Assembly: GCA_021736565.1 (NCBI GenBank)
Contig: JAIPFO010000097.1
Span: forward strand, 1 to 10,411
Source: Phycisphaerae bacterium
Lineage (GTDB): Bacteria > Planctomycetota > Phycisphaerae > Sedimentisphaerales > SM23-30
Length of the DNA stretch: 10,411 nt
Reading direction: 5' to 3'
Of this stretch, positions 1 to 6,232 are shown in pieces (position 1 is the first letter of the stretch; each line of letters starts with the position of its first letter). The translations under genes and the position numbers were made by a program. The notes under the pieces are model-generated. The model made no database searches. It saw only the letters and a program-made list of their open reading frames with translations, and was not told the DNA's origin.

Positions 1-1
1 A

Positions 2-1693
2 GGCCACGCCACCCCGGTGTATCCCGCCTCAGGCGACCTGAACTCCCCCAGTATCGCCCGTGCGGTTCATCAGTCACTTGATTCACTGCTGCCGTCAGTC
101 CCCGAACGCTACCGGGAGGACTACCGGAAAAAATGCCAGATACTCTCCCGCCGTGAAGCCCTGGAATGGATACATCGCCCCGCCAACCAGGAGCAGATCG
201 ACCAGGCCCGGCGCACGCTGATCTACGATGAGCTGTTTTTAATGGAATTGGGCGTGGGGCTCAAACGCGAACATGCCCGCCATACGCTTCACTCTGTCCC
301 GATGAAAGTGGATGAAATACTGGATAAACGCATTCGACGGCTATTCCCTTTTGATCTGACCGATGACCAGAACAAGGTCATCACGGAAGTGTGTGCCGAC
401 ATGGCCCGCCCGCGTCCGATGAATCGGCTTTTGCAGGGTGATGTCGGCTCCGGTAAAACGGTGGTGGCACTTTATGCCGCCCTGCTGGCGGTTGGCCATC
501 ATAAGCAGGTGGCGATCATGGCACCGACGGAGATTCTGGCCGAACAGCATTTTCTGGCAATTGATAAGTTTCTTATCGATAGTAAGGTCAAACACGTCCT
601 GATCAAAGGCGGCATTACAGGCAAACAGCGGGCCGAAGTTCTTCAACAGATCAAGGAGGGTGAATTTGGCATCATTGTCGGCACACAGGCCCTCTTGCAA
701 AAGGACCTGGAATTTAAGGATCTGGCCCTGGTCGTCGTCGATGAACAGCATAAATTCGGCGTTCGCCAGCGGCAAACGATTCGCTCAAAGGAGCTGGCAC
801 CCCACTACCTGGTGATGACCGCCACGCCGATTCCGCGGACGCTGGCGATGACGGTTTTTGGCGACCTGGACATCTCCACGATCAACCACCTGCCCCCCGG
901 CAGGAGCCCGATCAAAACCCACTGGGTCAAGCCGGAAAAGCTCACCGGGGCTTACGGGTTTATCCGTGAACATGTCAACCAGGGCGAACAGGTTTATTTC
1001 GTCTATCCGCGGGTGGCTGAAAGCGAAAAAGACCCGGAGAATGAAGAGACGATCTTCGATGGCGACAGCCCCGGTGGAAACGGGCAGTTAAAGGCGGCCA
1101 TTACCGAGTACGAAAAACTTAAAAACGACATCTTCCCCGAGTTTACCGTCGGCCTGCTCCACGGCCAGATGGACGCCCAGCAGAAACAGCAGACGATGGA
1201 TGACTTCCGCCGGCATAAGATCGATATCCTGGTCGCCACAGTGGTCATTGAAGTGGGTGTGGATGTCCCCAATGCGACGATCATGGTCATCGAACACGCC
1301 GAGCAATTCGGCCTGGCACAGCTTCATCAGCTTCGGGGGCGTATTGGCCGGGGCAAGAAACAATCGTTTTGCTTTTTATTCGGCGAGGCGAAGACCGAAG
1401 AGGCCGTACGCCGGCTGGAAATGATGGTCAAAAGCAACGACGGATTCCGCATCGCCGAGGAAGACCTCGCCATCCGGGGCCCCGGCGAATTCTTCGGCAC
1501 CTCCCAACACGGCCTGCCGGATTTAAAAATCGCCAACCTCATACGAGACATTGACCTGCTGCGTATGGCCCAGCGCGAAGCCTTCGCCCTGGCCAAACAA
1601 GACCCACGCCTGAAGGCCAAAGAAAACCAGCAGTTGCGAAAAGAACTGATCAAACAATTCGGCAAGGATATGCTGTTGGTGGATGTGGGGTAG
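2..1693 (+). CDS. recG: ATP-dependent DNA helicase RecG, 5'-truncated by window edge
   Basis: RecG is an SF2 helicase/translocase that remodels stalled replication forks and branched recombination intermediates in the cytoplasm. The frame is open from base 2 with no start, so the N-terminus lies outside. Counting from the V codon at base 17 as residue 1, the end of the wedge region (VYPASGDL) comes first. Helicase motifs follow in order: Walker A GDVGSGKT (141-148), DEQH box (242-245), TATPIPRT (268-275), VATVVIEVGVDVPNA (406-420), QLHQLRGRIGRG (435-446), and the TRG-type region SNDGFRIAEEDLAIRGPGE (473-491). All catalytic motifs are intact. An acidic stretch around residues 335-355 (ESEKDPENEE) looks longer than in E. 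coli RecG, judged from memory. The protein ends FGKDMLLVDVG. Composition is GC-rich, in sharp contrast to the two genes that follow. The last 36 bases recur at 4523-4558. Identification is very secure. Confidence 0.97.
   Translation, partial: GHATPVYPASGDLNSPSIARAVHQSLDSLLPSVPERYREDYRKKCQILSRREALEWIHRPANQEQIDQARRTLIYDELFLMELGVGLKREHARHTLHSVPMKVDEILDKRIRRLFPFDLTDDQNKVITEVCADMARPRPMNRLLQGDVGSGKTVVALYAALLAVGHHKQVAIMAPTEILAEQHFLAIDKFLIDSKVKHVLIKGGITGKQRAEVLQQIKEGEFGIIVGTQALLQKDLEFKDLALVVVDEQHKFGVRQRQTIRSKELAPHYLVMTATPIPRTLAMTVFGDLDISTINHLPPGRSPIKTHWVKPEKLTGAYGFIREHVNQGEQVYFVYPRVAESEKDPENEETIFDGDSPGGNGQLKAAITEYEKLKNDIFPEFTVGLLHGQMDAQQKQQTMDDFRRHKIDILVATVVIEVGVDVPNATIMVIEHAEQFGLAQLHQLRGRIGRGKKQSFCFLFGEAKTEEAVRRLEMMVKSNDGFRIAEEDLAIRGPGEFFGTSQHGLPDLKIANLIRDIDLLRMAQREAFALAKQDPRLKAKENQQLRKELIKQFGKDMLLVDVG
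1658..1693 (+). repeat. recG 3'-terminal 36-nt direct repeat, copy 1
   Basis: These are the last 12 codons of recG including the stop (FGKDMLLVDVG*). Bases 1658-1693 match 4523-4558 in the same orientation at 34 of 36 positions, by my alignment; the differences are at 1664 (a versus c) and 1676 (t versus g). Similarity stops abruptly at both edges. The copies bracket the AT-rich block holding the lipoprotein and LRR genes. Confidence 0.85.
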
Positions 1694-1739
1694 CAGAAGT
1701 CCAGAGATAAAAATAATAGAAAATAAAAGGATCACAACA

Positions 1740-2315
1740 ATGAAATATGTTCAATTTATCGTTACATTTCTTTGTGTATTTTTTATTATAACTATTACAA
1801 CTGGATGTCAGCCATCAAACAACAAAAAGAATGAGGTTGAAAACAAAAGAAAATGGTTTAATTTAGCCTTAATTGAGAATCTTGAAAACAAACTGGATGA
1901 AAAGTTCCATACTGATCATCTACGAGTATTCTTAGGTGAAGCAGACCAAGTTATTAGTATTCCAGAATGTTATGAGAAAATGGTAAAATATTATCAAGCA
2001 GATGAGATGCACAGGCAAGATGCTATTGCTTATGCCAATTTAGACATGCTTAATGTTTTTGAGGATTGGAAAGATAGTAATAATATTCTAGATGATAATA
2101 ATGTTTGGGACAAGTCAGATGATTTTATGAGACTTAAGATGTGGGTTTATCCTATTGAAATAACGTTATATTCCGTTGGAGGTATTCCAATACCAACAAC
2201 AAAAAAAGGCATCTATCCTTACCATGCGATTTATCTAATAGATAACGATAAAATAGTCTCATATTTATGCATGCGGTATGTTGGGCTAGGTAAAAATGCC
2301 TTAGAGGAAGAATAA
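1740..2315 (+). CDS. putative lipoprotein of unknown function
   Basis: The 191-residue product is not recognised. I chose the ATG at 1740 because AAAGGA (1726-1731) lies 8 bases upstream and because the protein then begins with a signal peptide: MKY, a hydrophobic stretch (residues 6-19), then TTGC with Cys23 as the likely lipidated residue. The frame stays open further upstream, to an ATG at 1683 overlapping the end of recG, but that start would bury the signal peptide. Position -3 of the lipobox is Thr rather than Leu, so lipidation is likely but not canonical. The mature part is polar and rich in Asp, Asn, Lys and Glu, with a Tyr/Ile-rich C-terminal third (PTTKKGIYPYHAIYLIDNDK), and has no transmembrane segment. 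It starts 46 bases after recG but is visibly AT-rich, suggesting separate origin. A dispersed repeat begins two bases after its stop. Confidence 0.7.
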   Translation: MKYVQFIVTFLCVFFIITITTGCQPSNNKKNEVENKRKWFNLALIENLENKLDEKFHTDHLRVFLGEADQVISIPECYEKMVKYYQADEMHRQDAIAYANLDMLNVFEDWKDSNNILDDNNVWDKSDDFMRLKMWVYPIEITLYSVGGIPIPTTKKGIYPYHAIYLIDNDKIVSYLCMRYVGLGKNALEEE

Positions 2316-2317
2316 AA

Positions 2318-2359
2318 ACGAAACGCCCCCTCGGATCTTTATGATAAAATAGATAATTT
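2318..2359 (+). repeat. 42-nt dispersed repeat, copy A
   Basis: Bases 2318-2359 align with 4281-4322 in the same orientation at 38 of 42 positions. Both copies share ACGAAACG, CCCCTCGG and TCTTTATGATAA. Weaker gapped similarity (TCATTGRCTTT, CTAATAA) extends to about 2398. It starts two bases after the lipoprotein stop. Its hairpin is degraded relative to copy B. Region 2316-2520 otherwise holds only AT-rich sequence before the LRR gene, and I see no convincing promoter in it. Confidence 0.75.
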
Positions 2360-2520
2360 ATACTTTTTATCATTGGCTTTAGACGCAAATACTAATAAAG
2401 AAAGAATATGAATATTCAACACGCAACACGGAATAACCAATATTCAAGTAAACTGTCCCGAGTACCTTAAATTTACATAGAGTTTTTTGGTAGAGAATAG
2501 ATGGCAACGAAAGATGGAAA

Positions 2521-3972
2521 ATGTCTATGGTAAAACAACACATAACTATGATGCTAATCGCATTACTTCTATCGCTACCGTCCAATGCATTTTCCCAGGA
2601 CCCAAATAACCTGCCCGTTATGGATATTACTATTGATGGTGATGAAGCAATCGTGCGCCATCTAAAAACCGAATACATCCCTTATTTAAAAAATGTAAGA
2701 AAACTGGAAATCTGTTCAGATTTATCAAGTAAGCTGCCAGATTTATCTGAACTCAAAAATCTCTCCGAACTGACTATCGAACATACTCAAGTGATAGACA
2801 TATCTTCACTGGTAAAATTACCACAGCTTGTAACCCTCACTTTAAGTAGAAATCCCATCAATGACCTTTCACCTGTATCTCAATTGCCCAATTTAAAAAA
2901 GCTAAAACTTGACTACATGGAAATCACCGAGCTATCTTTCCTGTCTAAAATGACTGGGCTAGAACACCTGTCAATAACAGACCAGGATAACCATGAAATG
3001 TCACTAACGCCATTGGCGAATCTAAAATCACTCAAATCTCTGACAATACAAGAAAAGCGACTCGTTGATATCTCTGCGTTTGCACACTTGAACAATCTGG
3101 AGAAAATAAATCTATCCTCAAATGGTATAAGTGATATTTCATTTTTGGCAGGTATGCCTAATCTGAAACAAATTGATTTAGATTACAACCAAATTTCCAA
3201 CATCTCTACACTCGCTTTGTTACCCAATCTTTCAGTGCTTTCATTGACAGGTAATCCGGTCCAAGATATCTCTCCTTTGGCGAAATTGGATAATCTTGAT
3301 GTTTTGCTTATGTATGGCAATTATTTAAACGAAGATGCTCATAAAATCTATCTGCCGCAGCTAATTAAAAAAAATCCTGATATCTTAATTAATTGTTATG
3401 TGAAGACAGGCAACCCCATTAATGATTTCAAATTGCCGCTCATGATAGTTCTTTACATATTGATTGTTGTATGTACTTTAATCTGGTTGAGAAAGAAGAA
3501 GCACAAGAAATTCATCTATCTGCTCATTGCTGTTGTTATCCTGACGCTGGTTCCTCTGCCGGTCAGAGACAAAGATATAGAAAAAGTTATTAAGCAATCC
3601 GTTAATTCACTTATTGATGATCAGAGAATCATTATGCTCAACAGGGGGTATATTCCTTTTTATGACTCACGAGCTATCAATAAATATAGGAGGCTGAGCT
3701 TTATCAATGATATAAATATTGATGACGGCATTTACAAAAAGCTGAAACTGGAACCGTATGACGAAGATAAGGATGCTTTTGCATTTGACAAGCCATTTCA
3801 AAATAATGTCATCATTGAATTTACATATCAAAATGTATTCGACTCTAAAAAAACAAATAGCATTCATTTTAATTATTACCAGGGCCCACTGGCGGCACAA
3901 GGGCATAGAGTAATCATATACAGAAATGCATTCGGCGTATTTCCACTCTATATTTTTCAATGGGTATCATAG
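2521..3972 (+). CDS. exported leucine-rich-repeat protein with membrane hairpin and orphan C-terminal domain
   Basis: The product has 483 residues. Residues 1-25 form a Sec signal peptide (basic start, hydrophobic MMLIALLLSL, likely cut near NAFS/QD). Residues about 57-280 hold roughly ten LRRs of the internalin-like 22-residue type, such as PNLKQIDLDYNQISNISTLALL (213-234, Ile-Ser spaced pattern); the unit at 145-168 has 24 residues. Two hydrophobic helices follow, about 305-323 and 331-347, joined by the basic turn RKKKHKK, which should face the cytoplasm. A final domain of about 135 residues (349-483) is not recognised. By the positive-inside rule, both the LRR and C-terminal domains face outward. 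LRRs of this type usually bind proteins; no partner is known here. The start may instead be the ATG at 2527, which has GGAAAA at better spacing. The gene is AT-rich, unlike recG. It has no obvious operon partner besides the lipoprotein gene 205 bases upstream. Confidence 0.85.
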   Translation: MSMVKQHITMMLIALLLSLPSNAFSQDPNNLPVMDITIDGDEAIVRHLKTEYIPYLKNVRKLEICSDLSSKLPDLSELKNLSELTIEHTQVIDISSLVKLPQLVTLTLSRNPINDLSPVSQLPNLKKLKLDYMEITELSFLSKMTGLEHLSITDQDNHEMSLTPLANLKSLKSLTIQEKRLVDISAFAHLNNLEKINLSSNGISDISFLAGMPNLKQIDLDYNQISNISTLALLPNLSVLSLTGNPVQDISPLAKLDNLDVLLMYGNYLNEDAHKIYLPQLIKKNPDILINCYVKTGNPINDFKLPLMIVLYILIVVCTLIWLRKKKHKKFIYLLIAVVILTLVPLPVRDKDIEKVIKQSVNSLIDDQRIIMLNRGYIPFYDSRAINKYRRLSFINDINIDDGIYKKLKLEPYDEDKDAFAFDKPFQNNVIIEFTYQNVFDSKKTNSIHFNYYQGPLAAQGHRVIIYRNAFGVFPLYIFQWVS

Positions 3973-4028
3973 CAACACACTCCCCTTATCCTTTGGTAGG
4001 TATGAGATAAGATGGTATTGCGATATAA

Positions 4029-4211
4029 GAATTAGAACCACGAATATCCAGAAAGGGACACATCGTTTTTATACCGGAAAATGTGCCCGAAAGCGTACAT
4101 GACCGGCATCTATCGCTCTTAGAGGATAGCCTATTTACCTGGGGAACAAACCGGGGCGAAAAAAAAATGACCGACGACCTCGAGATTGGGATCAAGAGTC
4201 TTGCCGGCTAA
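4029..4211 (+). pseudogene. 3' scrap of an unrecognised protein gene
   Basis: A frame without stops runs from 4029 to the TAA at 4209-4211. From about 4059 it reads like real protein: HIVFIPENVPESVHDRHL, then SLLEDSLFTWGTNRGEKK, then MTDDLEIGIKSLAG. It has no plausible start with a ribosome binding site, and the first codons overlap a repeat-like string (AGAACCACGAAT, 4034-4045). I read it as the C-terminal end of a gene whose 5' part has been lost. The base composition is less AT-rich than the neighbouring LRR gene. I do not recognise the family. It could also be chance, but the residue mix is unlike that of typical shadow frames. Confidence 0.4.
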
Positions 4212-4229
4212 AGGCAAGTGCCGTCGGTC
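4169..4229. repeat. nested inverted repeat (double hairpin)
   Basis: Outer arms GACCGACG (4169-4176) and CGTCGGTC (4222-4229) are perfectly complementary. Within them, CTTGCC (4200-4205) and GGCAAG (4213-4218) form an inner hairpin with loop GGCTAAA. The structure spans the stop codon of the gene scrap. No T-run follows on the plus strand, so it is not an ordinary intrinsic terminator. It could be a repeat-type palindrome or a structured 3' end. Confidence 0.5.
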
Positions 4230-4280
4230 GATCGATTCATACCACAGAACGACCAAATAGACAACACTCAAAATAGAAAT

Positions 4281-4322
4281 ACGAAACGACCCCTCGGGTC
4301 TTTATGATAAGATAGGTAATTT
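4281..4322 (+). repeat. 42-nt dispersed repeat, copy B
   Basis: Second copy of the element at 2318-2359 (38 of 42 identical, same strand), 1.96 kb away. Here GACCC (4288-4292), loop CTC and GGGTC (4296-4300) form a small perfect hairpin followed by TTT, so the element may act as a weak terminator or be a short palindromic mobile repeat. Copy A has lost two of these pairings. The surrounding region 3973-4459 has no intact gene. Confidence 0.75.
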
Positions 4323-4337
4323 GTGGATTATACGTCA

Positions 4338-4367
4338 TTGACTTTCTCAGTATATTGCTAATAATAT
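4338..4367 (+). promoter_or_regulatory. possible sigma70-type promoter for the small signal-peptide ORF
   Basis: TTGACT (4338-4343) and TAATAT (4362-4367) are separated by 18 bases. The -35 matches the consensus at 5 of 6 positions and the -10 at 4 of 6. Transcription would start near 4374 and reach the ATG at 4460 after about 85 bases. The region is AT-rich, so a chance match is quite possible. Confidence 0.25.
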
Positions 4368-4369
4368 GA

Positions 4370-4399
4370 GTGTCGATTCGTGTTCATTCGTGGTTCTCT
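4370..4399 (+). repeat. imperfect decanucleotide tandem (three units)
   Basis: GTGTCGATTC, GTGTTCATTC and GTGGTTCTCT follow each other without gap. The string ATTCGTGGTTCT within it (4386-4397) recurs inverted as AGAACCACGAAT at 4034-4045. From memory, similar GTGT-ATTCGTGGTT strings occur as dispersed intergenic repeats in several bacterial genomes; I could not verify that here. Confidence 0.5.
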
Positions 4400-4459
4400 A
4401 CCATGAAGAACAATTAACAAAAGTATCATATGTTTACCCATGCTTACGGAGCATACAAA

Positions 4460-4558
4460 ATGAAAAAGCAACTATTTGTATCGATTGCACTGGCACTATC
4501 GGGTTTCTTTTGCCTGGTACTTTTCGGCCAGGATATGCTGGTGGTGGATGTGGGGTAG
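4460..4558 (+). CDS. 32-residue chimeric ORF: signal peptide fused to a RecG C-terminal tail
   Basis: The ATG at 4460 has GGAG (4448-4451) 8 bases upstream, one of the best ribosome binding sites in the window. The first part, MKKQLFVSIALALSGFF, is a typical Sec signal peptide: two lysines, then a long hydrophobic core. From residue 22 it reads FGQDMLVVDVG and stops, nearly the same as the RecG end FGKDMLLVDVG, and the DNA of that part matches recG at 34 of 36 bases. The most likely reading is the start of a former exported-protein gene joined by recombination to a copy of the recG end. It may be a dead remnant or an expressed small membrane peptide. Downstream frames (up to the stop at 4698) look like debris rather than the missing gene body. 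Confidence 0.45.
   Translation: MKKQLFVSIALALSGFFCLVLFGQDMLVVDVG
4523..4558 (+). repeat. recG 3'-terminal 36-nt direct repeat, copy 2
   Basis: Matches 1658-1693 at 34 of 36 bases, including the stop codon TAG, and stays in the same reading register relative to the upstream signal-peptide ORF. See the entry for copy 1. Confidence 0.85.
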
Positions 4559-4939
4559 GGTGCTGTTCACCGTCGGAAGGGCAGAATATTCGAGATCGAA
4601 TAAAAAGGGCACTGCTTAGCGTGGCCGAGATGCGATTGAGCTGCGATGGTGAAGAGATTCGGGGGTCGCTTCCGTCGGATTTCATTTTTTTAACGTGATG
4701 TCGTTTTTTTTTGGGGTATCAGGTAACTTTTTTGGCTTGCCTATTGCAATTTATTGGAAATCTGGTTAAATGGTCGGCTGGCACTTAAATGCCCTTTTAG
4801 GGGCCTGATGACACTTTCATACTGAAATTACCAGCGTTCACTGGACCTCATCTGGTAGAGTTAATTCTGAGATATTATCTAAACTGCCTATTTTGCCTAA
4901 ATCACAAATTCCTATACCATTAATTAAGGAAAGAAAACT
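4559..4939. other. intergenic region upstream of the aminotransferase gene
   Basis: No convincing gene lies here. A frame ending at 4698 (with RDRIKRALLSVAEMRLSCDG) has no credible start and enters from the repeat region. T-runs occur at 4684-4691 and around 4706-4712 without a clear stem. GCCC-ttttag-GGGC (4791-4804) is a very small hairpin without a T-run. AAGGA at 4926-4930, 9 bases before the ATG at 4940, is the aminotransferase ribosome binding site. I see no strong promoter, though one must exist for the downstream gene. Confidence 0.5.
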
Positions 4940-6121
4940 ATGAAAATCAGTAAAACTGCACAATCGGTATCTGCTTCTGTCACCATGGCCGTTACGGCCC
5001 GGGCCAAGCAGCTTAAGGCTGAGGGGGTTGATGTGGTGAGTTTTGGGGCCGGCGAGCCGGATTTTGATACCCCCGATTTCATTAAAGAGAAGGCCATTGA
5101 GGCACTTAAGGCTGGGGCAACCAAATATTCGCCGGCGGCGGGCAACCTGGAGCTCCGCAAGGCGATTGCCCATAAGCTCAAGGAAGATAACAACTTAACG
5201 TACGAGCCCAGCCAGATCGTGGTGACGGTTGGTGCCAAGCACGCGGTGTATGAGGCGATTCACGCGATCGTTGATCCCGGCGATGAGGTGCTGATCCCCA
5301 CGCCTTATTGGGTCAGCTATCCGGAGATGGTCAAGCTGGTCGGCGGTGTGCCCAAAATCGTTGAAACCCGGCCCGAGGACGGCCACAAGCTCACCCCCGA
5401 GCTGCTCGCTGCGAGCGTTACCGATAAAACCTGCCTGCTGATACTCAATTCACCGAGCAATCCCGGCGGGTTCTGCTATTCGCCTGATGACCTCAAGGCC
5501 CTCGGTGCGGCCATTGCCAAAACCAACCTGGCGGTGATCTCGGACGAAATTTATGAGTATCTCATTTACGGCGATATGAAATTCCAGAGTTTTGCCGATG
5601 CCTGTCCTGATCTTTATGACCGCACCGTCACGATCAACGGCCTGAGCAAGGCCTATTCCATGACCGGCTGGCGTGTGGGCTATACCGCCAGCCCTAAAGA
5701 TGCCGCCCAGGCGATCGGTGGTATGCAGTCGCATATGACCTCGGGCCCGGCACCCTTCTGTCAGCTCGCGTCGATCGACGCCCTCAAACAGGGCCAGGCC
5801 GACATTGCCAAAATGCACGCTGAATTTGCCAGGCGGGCCAAACATATTTGCACACGGCTCAATGAGATCGACGGGGTGAGCTGCCCGGAACCGACCGGCG
5901 CGTTTTACGCCTTCCCCGATGTCAGTGCCACCTATGCGAAACTGGGCGTTAAAGACAGCGTCGAGTTCTGCAACAAACTGCTCGAAGAAGCCAAGGTCGC
6001 CTGCGTGCCCGGCATCGGGTTCGGCTGCGATAACAATGTCCGCCTGAGCTTTGCCACCAGCATGGAGCAGATCGATCTGGGACTCGACCGGATCAAGGCA
6101 TTCATCGAAACCGCCTGCTAA
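4940..6121 (+). CDS. aspC: class I PLP-dependent aminotransferase, aspartate aminotransferase type
   Basis: The 393-residue product is a complete fold-type I aminotransferase, probably interconverting aspartate and 2-oxoglutarate with oxaloacetate and glutamate in the cytoplasm. Family landmarks: FGAGEPDFDTP (35-45), KYSPAAGNLELRKAI (62-76), GAKHAVYEA (98-106), TPYW (121-124), NSPSNPGG (170-177) with the PLP-contacting Asn174, SDEIYEY (201-207) with Asp202 and Tyr205, the Schiff-base lysine Lys237 in GLSKAYSMTGWRVGY (234-248), and Arg368 in NVRLSFA, which should bind the substrate alpha-carboxylate. Length is normal for subgroup Ib. NPGG replaces the commoner NPTG. The ATG at 4940 follows AAGGA at 9 bases. 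The gene stands alone and ends in a strong terminator. Substrate choice (aspartate, or also aromatic acids or prephenate) cannot be fixed from sequence alone. Confidence 0.93.
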   Translation: MKISKTAQSVSASVTMAVTARAKQLKAEGVDVVSFGAGEPDFDTPDFIKEKAIEALKAGATKYSPAAGNLELRKAIAHKLKEDNNLTYEPSQIVVTVGAKHAVYEAIHAIVDPGDEVLIPTPYWVSYPEMVKLVGGVPKIVETRPEDGHKLTPELLAASVTDKTCLLILNSPSNPGGFCYSPDDLKALGAAIAKTNLAVISDEIYEYLIYGDMKFQSFADACPDLYDRTVTINGLSKAYSMTGWRVGYTASPKDAAQAIGGMQSHMTSGPAPFCQLASIDALKQGQADIAKMHAEFARRAKHICTRLNEIDGVSCPEPTGAFYAFPDVSATYAKLGVKDSVEFCNKLLEEAKVACVPGIGFGCDNNVRLSFATSMEQIDLGLDRIKAFIETAC

Positions 6122-6150
6122 GACAACACGGGTGTTTTTAAAAAATAACA

Positions 6151-6190
6151 GGGCTCTCTAATAAACCTTTTAGAGAGCCCCTTTTTTTTT
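6151..6190 (+). terminator. intrinsic terminator after the aminotransferase gene
   Basis: GGGCTCTCTAA (6151-6161) pairs perfectly with TTAGAGAGCCC (6170-6180) across an 8-base loop, followed by C and nine Ts (6182-6190). It lies about 30 bases after the stop at 6121. The convergent minus-strand gene ends at 6233. On that strand the same stem is followed by a mixed T-rich stretch, so it may stop both transcripts. Confidence 0.92.
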
Positions 6191-6232
6191 AGACCCGTTG
6201 AGTGCCTCTTCTCTTGTTGGTTAGTGTCAAGG

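Noticed and set aside
341..1665. Several minus-strand and plus-strand open frames within recG
   Set aside because: RecG in the main frame carries every helicase motif; the others are low-complexity shadows with no ribosome binding sites.
2336..2364. Possible promoter upstream of the LRR gene (TATACT at 2359-2364)
   Set aside because: The -35 element at proper spacing (TCTTTA) matches poorly, and such -10 strings are expected by chance in this AT-rich stretch.
3986..4195. 69-codon minus-strand frame
   Set aside because: It overlaps the more convincing plus-strand gene scrap and has Ser/Arg-rich shadow composition.
4370..4399. CRISPR-like repetition
   Set aside because: Units are 10 bases, directly adjacent and only three in number; there are no spacers and no cas genes.
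1694..4522. Complete mobile element between the recG tail copies
   Set aside because: No integrase, transposase, resolvase or relaxase motifs were found in any frame, so I report the duplication but do not annotate an element.
4366..4698. 110-codon plus-strand frame with a Cys/Gly-rich middle
   Set aside because: It begins inside the decanucleotide tandem, has no ribosome binding site, and crosses the recG tail copy in a different frame. Only its last third looks mildly protein-like.
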